From an uncultured Lachnospiraceae bacterium (GTDB taxonomy: Bacteria > Bacillota > Clostridia > Lachnospirales > Lachnospiraceae), in the NCBI GenBank assembly GCA_910585905.1, contig CAJUID010000060.1, forward strand, positions 1 through 8,475: a stretch of 8,475 nt of DNA. The letters run 5' to 3'. The position numbers were made by a program, and so were the translations under genes. Positions 1 through 6,557 of the stretch are shown here, in pieces. A model generated the notes under the pieces. That model made no database searches. It saw nothing but the letters and a program-made list of their open reading frames with translations, and had not been told where the DNA came from. The stretch's first letter is position 1. Every line of letters starts with the position of its first letter.

Positions 1-240
1 CCTAGCTAAAGTATAGCAGCCTTTTAGAGATATTTCCAAAAGACTAATTGAAGTACGTTAATATCCCAAAAAGTAAAACAAATATTACTATACATGCAAC
101 TATATCTATAAAACATTAAAAAAATTTGATAAAAACAAAAAATATTTGAAGACTTTTTCTCCTTCCTCTCGTTTTATATAATAGATTTGGAAAAATACTA
201 TATGTAAATTTCTAATCACATGCCAGAAGGAGGTGATGCT
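1..240. other. AT-rich leader region upstream of the sigma factor gene
   Basis: This stretch is very AT-rich and shows no open frame of useful length and no recognisable RNA gene. Its only supported content lies near the right end, where there is a -10-like box and a strong ribosome binding site for the sigma factor gene. No end of an upstream gene is visible. Confidence 0.6.
154..182 (+). promoter_or_regulatory. Possible promoter of the sigma/anti-sigma operon
   Basis: A perfect TATAAT box lies at 177-182, about 58 bases before the preferred start codon. The hexamer 17 bases upstream, TTTTTC at 154-159, is a poor -35 match. TTGAAG at 146-151 is a better hexamer but lies 25 bases away. The promoter is therefore plausible from its -10 only. 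No clear ECF-type -35 (GGAAC or GAAAC class) was seen, so autoregulation cannot be read from the sequence. Confidence 0.35.
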
Positions 241-243
241 TTG
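228..243 (+). promoter_or_regulatory. Strong RBS that decides a TTG start
   Basis: AGGAGG at 228-233 lies within AAGGAGGTGAT, almost the full anti-Shine-Dalgarno complement, and is followed after 7 bases by an in-frame TTG at 241. The in-frame ATG at 220 lies upstream of this site, so that start would place the ribosome binding site inside the gene. Confidence 0.8.
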
Positions 244-786
244 GAAGAGCCTGATATTCAGAATAACCCGCGGAATGATGAATATTTTATCAAAATAATA
301 AACAATTACGAAAAATTAATTTTTTCTATTTGTTACCGAATGACAAAGAATTATTTTGATGCAGAAGACTTGACGCAAGAAACATTTCTTGCCTTATACA
401 AAGCATTACCGAAATTTAACAGAGAAAACCCAAAAGCATTTGCCGCCAAGATTGCCACAAACAAATGCCTGGATTATCTGAAAAAGGCAGAACGGCGCGC
501 AGCTGCCGCAGATGAAGAAGAATTAAGCAGTTATCCGGCAGACGGGACGGAACCTGAAAAGCTTCTTATGGAAAAAGAGCTAACAAGAGAGCTGCACAAA
601 GCTTGCCAGGGACTAAAGCCGCCCTACAATGAAGTGGCACTGGCTTATTACTGCAGAGGCCAAACGGCGGCACAGATTGCTACAGCCCAAGGAAAAAAGA
701 CAAAGACTATCCAGACACAGATCCGCAGGGCAAAAGGAATGCTACAAAAACACTTAAAAAAGGAGGAGATGCTATGGCACACATAA
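241..786 (+). CDS. ECF-type sigma-70 family RNA polymerase sigma factor
   Basis: This is an alternative sigma factor of about 181 residues that would direct RNA polymerase to a small regulon. Region 2 spans roughly residues 17-85 and includes the stretch FDAEDLTQETFLALYKA typical of the family. A linker follows, then region 4 (about 115-172) with a helix-turn-helix ending in TIQTQIRRAKGMLQK. Regions 1 and 3 are absent, as in ECF factors. The TTG start at 241 is chosen because a near-perfect ribosome binding site sits 7 bases upstream; an ATG at 220 would add 7 residues and has no such site. The gene overlaps the anti-sigma gene by 13 bases, so the pair is translationally linked. The ECF subgroup and the signal sensed are not recognisable. 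The family call is firm. Confidence 0.93.
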   Translation: MEEPDIQNNPRNDEYFIKIINNYEKLIFSICYRMTKNYFDAEDLTQETFLALYKALPKFNRENPKAFAAKIATNKCLDYLKKAERRAAAADEEELSSYPADGTEPEKLLMEKELTRELHKACQGLKPPYNEVALAYYCRGQTAAQIATAQGKKTKTIQTQIRRAKGMLQKHLKKEEMLWHT

Positions 787-1268
787 ACGACAAAAGGCTG
801 CAGGCATACATTGCGGGAAAAATTTCTACACAAGATGAATTCAATATTATGGAGCATATTGCCGGATGTGATATCTGCGCTGCCCGCTTTGCCAATATGA
901 TGCCAGAAGAACGGCTGGTATCTCCCCCACCAGATTTAAAAAAGGAGATACTTAGCCGGACTGTTTACCAAAGTAACCCGGTTCAGGCAATCCAACGAAT
1001 GCAGGAGAGGAAGAGGGAACGGCAAAGAGAATTTTTAGCATACAGCGCTAGGGTTGTCTTTGCAACGGCTGCTTCTATGCTGATCGTCTTTACACTATCA
1101 GCGGGTTCAAGCAGCAAACAGAGGGAAATACCTGCTGAGATAGTTCAAATACAGCAGCAGGAAAAAGCAGAGGCAGAAAAAAAGAATCTTATTTCAGGTT
1201 CTTTACAAAAAGCATCTGGAAAGATGGGCGACGCCCTGCAAGATTTTCTAGCCTTACTAAGGGAATGA
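774..1268 (+). CDS. Membrane-anchored zinc-finger (zf-HC2-like) anti-sigma factor
   Basis: This 164-residue protein probably holds the preceding sigma factor inactive at the membrane. Its N-terminal cytoplasmic part carries His28, Cys32 and Cys35 (HIAGCDIC), the HxxxCxxC signature of zinc-binding anti-sigma domains. A basic stretch (about 78-86, rich in Arg and Lys) precedes a single transmembrane helix at about 93-110. The outer part (about 111-164) is short, Gln/Glu/Lys-rich and looks helical; it may be the sensor. The start at 774 has AGGAGG at 761-766, spaced 7 bases, and the gene starts inside the sigma gene, the usual arrangement for such pairs. The signal and release mechanism (proteolysis or a conformational or redox change) are unknown. 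The role as partner of the adjacent sigma factor is inferred from family and position. Confidence 0.88.
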   Translation: MAHINDKRLQAYIAGKISTQDEFNIMEHIAGCDICAARFANMMPEERLVSPPPDLKKEILSRTVYQSNPVQAIQRMQERKRERQREFLAYSARVVFATAASMLIVFTLSAGSSSKQREIPAEIVQIQQQEKAEAEKKNLISGSLQKASGKMGDALQDFLALLRE

Positions 1269-1328
1269 CCATAAATTGATCTACCGTTCCTTAGCGGGCA
1301 GAAACATGAGGAGAGGGGATAAAAAAGG

Positions 1329-1349
1329 CACAGACTTCGCTTGTGCCCC
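1329..1349 (-). terminator. Terminator-like hairpin, reads as minus strand
   Basis: GGCACA and TGTGCC pair across a 9-base centre. Read on the minus strand, the stem is followed directly by six T residues (plus-strand AAAAAA just before 1329), the form of an intrinsic terminator. No minus-strand gene upstream of it is visible, so its use is unclear. On the plus strand it has no U-tract and would only be an RNA hairpin after the anti-sigma gene. Confidence 0.4.
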
Positions 1350-1362
1350 AGCAAAAACACTA

Positions 1363-1380
1363 AAAGAACTTTAGTTCTTT
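1363..1380 (+). terminator. Weak AT-rich hairpin, possible end of sigma operon
   Basis: AAAGAACT and AGTTCTTT form a perfect 8-base inverted repeat with a 2-base centre (realistically a 7-bp stem with a TTTA loop). It is followed by GCGTTTCTTTC, which is T-rich but interrupted. It could weaken or end transcription between the anti-sigma gene and the next gene. The stem is AT-rich, so this is a weak candidate. Confidence 0.3.
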
Positions 1381-1406
1381 GCGTTTCTTTCTGGTACACC
1401 ACTATG

Positions 1407-1435
1407 TTGTGAGCAATTTCCTATAAAGTTATAAA
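1407..1435 (+). promoter_or_regulatory. Possible promoter before TM2-like gene
   Basis: TTGTGA (1407-1412) and TATAAA (1430-1435) are separated by 17 bases, a good sigma-A-type spacing. Transcription would begin around 1441-1442, at the very edge of the GGAGG ribosome binding site (1441-1445). That leaves an unusually short leader and lowers confidence. A second TATAAA at 1422-1427 would give a more normal leader but lacks a -35 partner. Confidence 0.35.
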
Positions 1436-1454
1436 AAAACGGAGGTTTTTAATT

Positions 1455-2141
1455 ATGATGCATAAAAAAGGTAAATTTTTAAATTTCTGCTTTTCTTGTA
1501 TCCCTGGTGCGGGACAAATGTATCAGGGATTTATGAAAAGAGGAGTCAGTATCATGACAATCTTTTTCGGTATATTAACGCTTATTTCATTTTCGCAATT
1601 GGATGAATTAATCTTCTGCCTTCCAATTATATGGTTTTATGGTTTTTTTGATGGAATTCACCGCAATTCCTTACCAGACTTTGAATATGTACAGCTAAAA
1701 GACGACTTTTTGTTTATCAATGAAGAGATCAAACCATTACAATTAAAAAAATTCAGGATACCAGTTGCGGTACTTTTCATTTTCTTTGGTACGTATAGCT
1801 TGATAAAGCTAATAATTTACATGCTGATCAGCAATGATTTCTTGTTTTGGGATTCACCTATCGTACGTATGATTGATACATTTTTCCCACAAACAATCTT
1901 TTCTGTACTCATTATATTGCTTGGAGTATACTTGATTATTGGAAAGAAAAAGGAAATGGAGCAGGAAAACTTTGAGGAAAACGCTTTCTTCTATGAAAAA
2001 GACAATGATTCCGCAGAAGAATATCCAGAAAGTTTACTGATGCAAAGTGAAAAAGACATTATGAATCAAGAAAACTTCAAGACAGCAGAGAGCGCCTCAG
2101 AAAAAACGGAGGAAAATATGGATTGGGGGGAGAACAATTGA
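1455..2141 (+). CDS. Membrane protein with TM2-like N-terminus and acidic tail
   Basis: This 228-residue membrane protein has no function that I can name. The N-terminus has the stretch IPGAGQMYQGFMKRG (residues 16-30), the Pro-Gly-x-Gly-x-x-Tyr-x-Gly pattern typical of TM2-type proteins, followed by two hydrophobic segments at about 31-48 and 52-68. Two more likely helices lie at about 103-125 and 145-163. Residues 165-228 form a highly charged, Glu-rich tail without membrane character, probably cytoplasmic. The start at 1455 has GGAGG nine bases upstream; the adjacent ATG at 1458 is an alternative. The gene ends in a TTGA overlap with the next gene. Its position after an ECF sigma/anti-sigma pair suggests an envelope-related role, by inference. 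The TM2-like label rests on a motif read by eye. Confidence 0.75.
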   Translation: MMHKKGKFLNFCFSCIPGAGQMYQGFMKRGVSIMTIFFGILTLISFSQLDELIFCLPIIWFYGFFDGIHRNSLPDFEYVQLKDDFLFINEEIKPLQLKKFRIPVAVLFIFFGTYSLIKLIIYMLISNDFLFWDSPIVRMIDTFFPQTIFSVLIILLGVYLIIGKKKEMEQENFEENAFFYEKDNDSAEEYPESLLMQSEKDIMNQENFKTAESASEKTEENMDWGENN

Positions 2142-2440
2142 AACAGAGACGTGTCGGAACTTTGACACTTGGCAGTTTATTAGTGTTATATGGGGTTTTA
2201 TTTTTACTCCATTCGTTCATCAACGACCTTTCTTATTACCTTATTTTTCAGTTATGGCCTATTATTTTTGTGGCACTTGGAATAGAAATATTAGTTTCCT
2301 CTATTCGCTGGAAAGAACATGAATTTAAATATGATTTTGCCGCCATCACCATTCTATGCGTTCTAGTAATATTTGCTATGGGCATGGCATATTTAGACTG
2401 GATGTACACCCATCATTTCTTCAATTTTACGAACTGGTAA
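2138..2440 (+). CDS. Small LiaI/LiaF-like (DUF5668-like) membrane protein
   Basis: This protein of about 100 residues is nearly all membrane. Helices lie at about 7-25, 32-57 and 66-84, and the motif QLWPIIFVALGIEIL (38-52) has the LWP...G.E pattern of the N-terminal region shared by LiaI/LiaF-type proteins. In Bacillus and relatives such proteins take part in cell-envelope stress responses; which role applies here is unknown. The preferred start is TTG at 2138, inside the TTGA overlap with the preceding stop codon and 5 bases after a G-rich site (GGGGAG, 2127-2132). It gives the N-terminus MKQRRVGTLTLG. A TTG at 2123 would add 5 residues and lacks a site of its own. A strong terminator follows at once, so this is the last gene of its unit. 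Confidence 0.8.
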   Translation: MKQRRVGTLTLGSLLVLYGVLFLLHSFINDLSYYLIFQLWPIIFVALGIEILVSSIRWKEHEFKYDFAAITILCVLVIFAMGMAYLDWMYTHHFFNFTNW

Positions 2441-2485
2441 AAGATATGGGAAATCTATAAAAACAGATTTCCCATATCTTTTTTT
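2441..2485 (+). terminator. Strong intrinsic terminator
   Basis: A perfect 16-bp stem (arms 2441-2456 and 2465-2480) with an 8-base loop is followed by a run of T residues to 2485. It begins at the base after the stop codon of the LiaI/LiaF-like gene. On the other strand the trailing T-run is only four bases, so termination of minus-strand transcripts would be weaker. Confidence 0.93.
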
Positions 2486-2891
2486 GCATATAAAATTTCT
2501 ATAATATGGCGATTTCCAACAAAAAAGATTTAGGCTTTTTGCCAGATACAGAATTATGTCCTTTTATGGAGTAATCTCAGCACATATGATACCACTTTCG
2601 TTACATTAGCCATACTTCTAAACGCGCCGCCTTGCGGAACAAACAATGGAGTTTTATAAAAAGGAGTGACCAGTGGTAGAGGGAGCTACCACTGGCCAAA
2701 AATGAAAAAAATGAAAAAGAATCTATCTCAAACATAAGTCAGTCAGCAAATTTAATAAACAAGTTTTTATATATTTCTTTATCTTATATTGCCATTATAC
2801 CCATAAATTGTGAATGGAGTTTGTACGTTTTATAAAGTATTTCTTAAGTTTCCAAAAGAAATCTAAATAGAAAATGTAAAAATCTGGTCTT
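2486..2891. other. Gene-free spacer between converging units
   Basis: About 400 bases separate the plus-strand terminator from the end of the minus-strand cassette. Most of it is AT-rich, but a locally GC-rich patch (CGCGCCGCC...GCGG, about 2623-2637) and a perfect hairpin (2670-2695) stand out. A minus-strand open frame of about 44 codons without a good start runs from about 2685 down to 2559. Near-identical words AATGGAGTTT...TTTATAAA occur at about 2645 and 2813. No clean intrinsic terminator for the minus-strand cassette was found here. Confidence 0.6.
2670..2695. repeat. Perfect 10-bp inverted repeat (hairpin)
   Basis: CCAGTGGTAG and CTACCACTGG pair perfectly around the 6-base centre AGGGAG. 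This is the strongest stem in the spacer. Read on the minus strand, a CCTTTTTAT run follows the stem after about seven bases, so it might serve as a poor terminator for the minus-strand cassette. It could equally be a subterminal hairpin of a decayed mobile or dispersed repeat element. Nothing in the window decides between these. Confidence 0.6.
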
Positions 2892-3521
2892 TTATATATT
2901 ACTTAAGATTCCGCCATCCATCCTATAGACTTTATCACATAACACCTCAATATCCTCCCTGTTATGGCTTGCGATCAGCAACGTCTTATCTGCTTCCTTC
3001 AACTTTAAAAAGAGCTTCCTCATTTCCTCTACGCCCGACTCATCCAACCCATTCATTGGCTCGTCAAGCACCAAAACATCTGGGTTCTCCATAATTGCCT
3101 GTGCAATTCCCAGACGCTGCCTCATTCCCAGGGAATATTTACTTACTGGCTTTCTGCTATCCGGATCTAGTCCCACATTCTCCATTGCCTGCTTTACCTC
3201 ATTTTTACTAATCCTATGGTTGATTCCGGCAAGCTCCATCAAATTGCGGTATCCTGATTGAAATGGCAAAAATCCCGGAGTTTCAATAATAACACCAATG
3301 CTTTCTGGAAAGTCTACATCCTTCCCGATACGTTTTCCATTTACTGTTATCGTCCCAGCCGTTGGCTTTAGCAGCCCGCATATCATCTTAAACAAAACCG
3401 TTTTTCCACTGCCATTGCGCCCCACGATTCCAGTAATCTCCCCTTCTCTAAACTCTGCTGTAACTTCCTGCACTACCGTGGCTTTTTTAAACGCCTTTGA
3501 AACACCTTCCAACTTTATCAC
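2892..3521 (-). CDS. ABC transporter ATP-binding protein, BcrA/LanF-like with E-loop
   Basis: This nucleotide-binding subunit probably energises the two membrane proteins encoded just upstream. In the 209-residue form it has Walker A GRNGSGKT (about 34-41), signature SLGMRQR (about 130-136), Walker B VLVLDEP (about 149-155), D-loop NGLD, and switch His at about 186. The Q-loop position holds glutamate (IIETPGF, Glu80). A Glu there is described as the E-loop of lantibiotic immunity ATPases of the LanF type, which belong to the BcrA-like subfamily. The preferred start is GTG at 3521, giving MIKLEGVSKAFK as in relatives, with AAGGCGGG upstream as a ribosome binding site. The frame is open to a TTG at 3569, which would add 16 residues but has no visible site. 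It is the last gene of the cassette. Substrate unknown. Confidence 0.92.
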   Translation of the reverse strand: MIKLEGVSKAFKKATVVQEVTAEFREGEITGIVGRNGSGKTVLFKMICGLLKPTAGTITVNGKRIGKDVDFPESIGVIIETPGFLPFQSGYRNLMELAGINHRISKNEVKQAMENVGLDPDSRKPVSKYSLGMRQRLGIAQAIMENPDVLVLDEPMNGLDESGVEEMRKLFLKLKEADKTLLIASHNREDIEVLCDKVYRMDGGILSNI

Positions 3522-3583
3522 TTCTATCGCCCGCCTTTCCCCATTTGAAACGTTTTCCCTAAATTGCAACTGTATTGCTATGT

Positions 3584-4441
3584 CTATTTTATCATAACAA
3601 TTTTTTTCTTAACTATGAATTGATTTAAGATAAAAAAGAGCACGATTAAGCCGCTCATGATAACCACAGCCTCCCTAACCCCTTCTGGGTAGCCGGCATA
3701 TCTAGTGATATCAAGCCAGTTTTTCGGCGACAGCTTCTGCAAAATCCATACTCCCTGCAACTGCTGAAAATTAGCCACGATCAGATAACAAAAACTCCAT
3801 GCTGACAATAGAATCTCCCCTACTGCATGATTGCAGATACTGTCAATGAAAAAAATAAATTCGCCAAACAAAACTCCCATCAAAAATACAAATAAGAGAC
3901 TTAGAAACAGTGCGTCTCCTGGCTGATATGACATCAGAACCTCCCTTGGAACAGAAAACGCCCCCAGATAGCCAAATTCTCTGGCTGTACCGTTGGCACA
4001 ACTCCCCCAAACCTTTCCCCAACCTGAAAAATCCATCTTATCTCCGATTAGTATTAAAATAAATAACTGTAATTCTACAAGCCATACCAAAACTACAGAC
4101 ACAATAGTAAACATTTGTGCACTACACCAGATACGGCTTCCACTCTGAATTAATACATTCTGCTGCAGATGATTTGTAACCGGAAACACACTGAGCATAA
4201 AGATTACTAGCAAAATACCGAGACAAGCAAAGGTTCCATCTGCAAACAGAAATGAAATTGCTGCCGGGTACATTGCCAAGTCGTATTCTTCAGCAAATTT
4301 TAATGTTTCTTCCATATAAAAATGCACCAACAAAAAAGAAACCAAAGAAAGAACCAGAAAGCGGCTTGAAAAAAGAATACAGCGAAACTCAAACCACCAA
4401 ACATACAGCAGTTTCTTTATACACTTTATTATATTTTTCAT
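3584..4441 (-). CDS. ABC-2-type exporter membrane subunit (second permease)
   Basis: This integral membrane protein of about 285 residues has likely helices at about 24-41, 70-86, 107-132, 176-200, 207-225 and 255-275, six in all, the usual number for one half of an ABC-2 exporter. It has a Lys/Arg-rich N-terminus and a long loop at about 133-175. The start at 4441 is chosen because its ATG overlaps the upstream stop codon (ATGA, plus positions 4438-4441), with a GGCGGGTGAGAGG site just before it. The frame is open further upstream to 4528, but that would bury the N-terminus inside the preceding gene. There is little recognisable sequence similarity to named exporters. Function is inferred from topology and from the partner permease and ATPase genes on either side. 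Confidence 0.78.
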   Translation of the reverse strand: MKNIIKCIKKLLYVWWFEFRCILFSSRFLVLSLVSFLLVHFYMEETLKFAEEYDLAMYPAAISFLFADGTFACLGILLVIFMLSVFPVTNHLQQNVLIQSGSRIWCSAQMFTIVSVVLVWLVELQLFILILIGDKMDFSGWGKVWGSCANGTAREFGYLGAFSVPREVLMSYQPGDALFLSLLFVFLMGVLFGEFIFFIDSICNHAVGEILLSAWSFCYLIVANFQQLQGVWILQKLSPKNWLDITRYAGYPEGVREAVVIMSGLIVLFFILNQFIVKKKIVMIK

Positions 4442-5241
4442 CCTCTCACCCGCCGTTTCAAAATAAAATACAGAACACCACTTGCTGCAAACATTGTCAT
4501 TATGGTAAAGAAAACTGCATAGATACACTGCGCAATATCATCTCCCATAAACATTCCCCAATCATGCATATAGATTCCTTTGGGATCCAGACATTTTGGG
4601 AGCGGCGTTGCTGATGCATTTAAAAAGAACATTGTAAAATACAAGAGCACCATCGGAAATACTGTTACAAACTGCATATCTCTCACTATGTATGACACCA
4701 GCATCGCCATCATCGCATAAAATGATGCCTGCATACCAGTCTGCAGCCTCATCGCAACCAGATTACCAGCCCCAAATGCCCCCTCTGCATCATAAAGCGG
4801 CAATCCCAGGCCAAAGTGCCCTGCCAGCAAAAAAAGTAGGCCGCCTGCTGTCATACACAAAAATGCACCCAAGAACGTGACCACGGTCTGCACAAAAGCA
4901 TAGTTCCAACATCCAGAGCGCAATATTAAGATGTCTAAATGATTATATTTATCATCTTGTATTACACTTCCTACAAAGGGAAAAGCACACAGACAAAACG
5001 GCACATATGCCAGAAAATTTTCCCAATAGGAACCTGTCAGATAGCACAGTGACATAGACCGTATCCCCTGTCTAAATATTGTCTCATAATTGTCCCCGCT
5101 GCCAAATATACAGACAAATTGAATCACTGCACATCCAAGCACTGCGCACCAAAACCAGGGCTGTATCCATGCCCTGATAAACTCCTGCTTTAGCATCCCA
5201 AAAATCTTTACGTTCTTTTGTAACATTAAGCATCCCCCCAT
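4438..5241 (-). CDS. ABC-2-type exporter membrane subunit (first permease)
   Basis: This 267-residue protein has about six membrane helices (roughly 29-47, 76-94, 117-140, 168-186, 190-208, 236-260). After helix 2 comes a conserved-looking cytoplasmic stretch, FVGSVIQDDKYNHLDILILR (89-108), of the form seen in clostridial ABC-2 permeases next to BcrA-like ATPases: an acidic pair, then a hydrophobic run ending in Arg. The start at 5241 has GAGAGG five bases upstream. An ATG at 5226 preceded by GGGGGGA is also possible and would remove 5 residues. It overlaps the next permease by four bases and lies 33 bases after the second lipoprotein gene, so it is probably in the same transcript. The two unlike permeases and one ATPase would form a heteromeric exporter. 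The cargo is unknown. Confidence 0.82.
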   Translation of the reverse strand: MGGCLMLQKNVKIFGMLKQEFIRAWIQPWFWCAVLGCAVIQFVCIFGSGDNYETIFRQGIRSMSLCYLTGSYWENFLAYVPFCLCAFPFVGSVIQDDKYNHLDILILRSGCWNYAFVQTVVTFLGAFLCMTAGGLLFLLAGHFGLGLPLYDAEGAFGAGNLVAMRLQTGMQASFYAMMAMLVSYIVRDMQFVTVFPMVLLYFTMFFLNASATPLPKCLDPKGIYMHDWGMFMGDDIAQCIYAVFFTIMTMFAASGVLYFILKRRVRG

Positions 5242-5274
5242 TAAATCCTCTCTAAGATGAATTAATAACTATAC

Positions 5275-6492
5275 TTACTCAATATATTTGCCAGAATAAG
5301 CATCAAAAACCAACTGAACCGTCTTTTTCCCATCCCAACACCTTACCAGCCAAAACGGACGCACAACATTTTCTATCAGCCCATCTTTAGGGTCTGTAAA
5401 ATAGCTGTCATAAGCAAGGGATATCTCATATATTGTAACTGGGACTTCTAAAAGTGTTTCTTGAAAATAAATTTCTACCTGCTCCAAAATTTTTTCGGGC
5501 GTACAGACCTGTTCTTTTTCTTTGTATGGTTTTCCAATCTTAAAAAAGGAATCCAATTCAAGACTCATAATACCATCTGCATTATATGTTACAACCAATG
5601 GCCATTCATTTTTGCTAATAAGCTCCCCGTCAAAAACTTTAACGTCATCTGCAAGATTAACCCCTTTGCTTTCTTTCATGCTAAAATTTATCAGTTTCCA
5701 AGGCAACCCATCTATATCATAATACATAATAAATGTATAATATTCGCCGGGATACGGCATCTTGTCCCTGTCAATTTCCTGCACATCCGTTACAGCATTG
5801 TACAATTTTTCTGTCACTGGCACACAATACATCTTTTCTGAAATTTTACGCCCTGTTATTCGTTCTACAAGTGTACGTATCTCATCTGATATTGTGTTAT
5901 GGTCTGCAAATTCAAAATTCTTTTCCTCGTATCCTGGAACATCATCAAGAATACTTTTTCCTATTTCCGCATACTTTTCGTCTGTCTTAGCAGACTTAAA
6001 ATAGACTTCTGTCCCTACAAACTGCCCATCTTCATTTAAATACCAGATGCCATAAAGATTCCGCTTCTCACCATCATCTGCCATAAAGGGTATTGACAAT
6101 TCCAAATCCTGCTTTATAATCTTGATATCGTTTTTTAATGTATAGAATGTACCATCGGAATATTCCTGAATCAATTTTGTTATTTCTTTTATATCCTGAT
6201 TAAAAAGCACAGGTCTATTTTTATACTCATTTAAATCTGACTTTCCATAATTATCAAGAAAAGGCTCGAAATAGTACATATTTACTCCATCTTTATATTT
6301 GCTGTACGGAGTAATCTCTGCATCTACTGATACTTTCTCCATTAATTCCATCTTCAGATGCCCATTTTCTATATCAATTTGGCTCACTTTACTTGATATC
6401 CCGTTCGATTCCTTTTTTGGTGAACTACACGATGTCATAAAAATAAGGACACTAGCTAATACCATCTCTACAATTGTTCTTTTATTAATCAT
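5275..6492 (-). CDS. Predicted lipoprotein, paralog of its neighbour (copy 2)
   Basis: This 405-residue protein has a lipoprotein signal peptide: basic MINKR, a hydrophobic core, and Cys22 in MTSC, a slightly atypical lipobox. It is therefore likely tethered to the outer face of the membrane. No enzyme motif is visible. Well-kept blocks shared with the upstream paralog include MEKVSVDAEITPY (51-63), ITGRKISEKMYCVP (212-225), PYPGEYY (246-252) and the C-terminus (330-405), where about 51 of 76 residues are identical by hand count. The end, RPFWLVRCWDG...LVFDAYSGKYI, resembles the closing strand pattern of PepSY-type domains (aromatic, Asp-Ala-x-x-Gly), a weak hint only. The start at 6492 follows AGAGGGGG, spaced only about 3-4 bases. 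It could belong to an uncharacterised clostridial lipoprotein family such as DUF6034; I cannot confirm that by eye. Confidence 0.82.
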   Translation of the reverse strand: MINKRTIVEMVLASVLIFMTSCSSPKKESNGISSKVSQIDIENGHLKMELMEKVSVDAEITPYSKYKDGVNMYYFEPFLDNYGKSDLNEYKNRPVLFNQDIKEITKLIQEYSDGTFYTLKNDIKIIKQDLELSIPFMADDGEKRNLYGIWYLNEDGQFVGTEVYFKSAKTDEKYAEIGKSILDDVPGYEEKNFEFADHNTISDEIRTLVERITGRKISEKMYCVPVTEKLYNAVTDVQEIDRDKMPYPGEYYTFIMYYDIDGLPWKLINFSMKESKGVNLADDVKVFDGELISKNEWPLVVTYNADGIMSLELDSFFKIGKPYKEKEQVCTPEKILEQVEIYFQETLLEVPVTIYEISLAYDSYFTDPKDGLIENVVRPFWLVRCWDGKKTVQLVFDAYSGKYIE

Positions 6493-6557
6493 TTTCCCCC
6501 TCTATTTTCTTATTTTATTGTTTTGTATTCTTACCATTACTACACACACTAAATCCA

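Larger units (their letters stand above)
1269..1454. other. Spacer with two hairpins between anti-sigma and TM2-like genes
   Basis: This 186-base spacer has no convincing gene. It holds a GC-containing stem at 1329-1349 and an AT-rich hairpin at 1363-1380, then a possible promoter at 1407-1435. A minus-strand open frame crosses it (1402 down to 1145) but runs into the anti-sigma gene and shows no ribosome binding site, so it is not called. The stretch may be partly a dispersed repeat, which cannot be judged from one window. Confidence 0.5.

Noticed and set aside
1..219. Search for a riboswitch, tRNA or upstream gene end
   Set aside because: The stretch is nearly all AT with no stable stem, no conserved RNA core and no open frame.
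1145..1402. Minus-strand open frame of 85 codons overlapping the anti-sigma gene end
   Set aside because: No ribosome binding site, crosses a terminator-like hairpin, low-complexity Cys/Phe/Ser-rich product, and lies largely opposite a well-supported gene.
2666..2737. Tiny open frame starting GTG after AAAAGGAG in the spacer
   Set aside because: It codes for only 23 residues, and its start lies against the hairpin stem. No protein character beyond a Lys-rich stretch was seen.
4252..4614. Plus-strand open frame of 120 codons
   Set aside because: Lies opposite both permease genes, has no recognisable domain, and its composition is that expected of the reverse of hydrophobic membrane codons.
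5461..6004. Several plus-strand open frames opposite the second lipoprotein
   Set aside because: They overlap each other in different frames, lack ribosome sites, and lie opposite a conserved paralogous gene.
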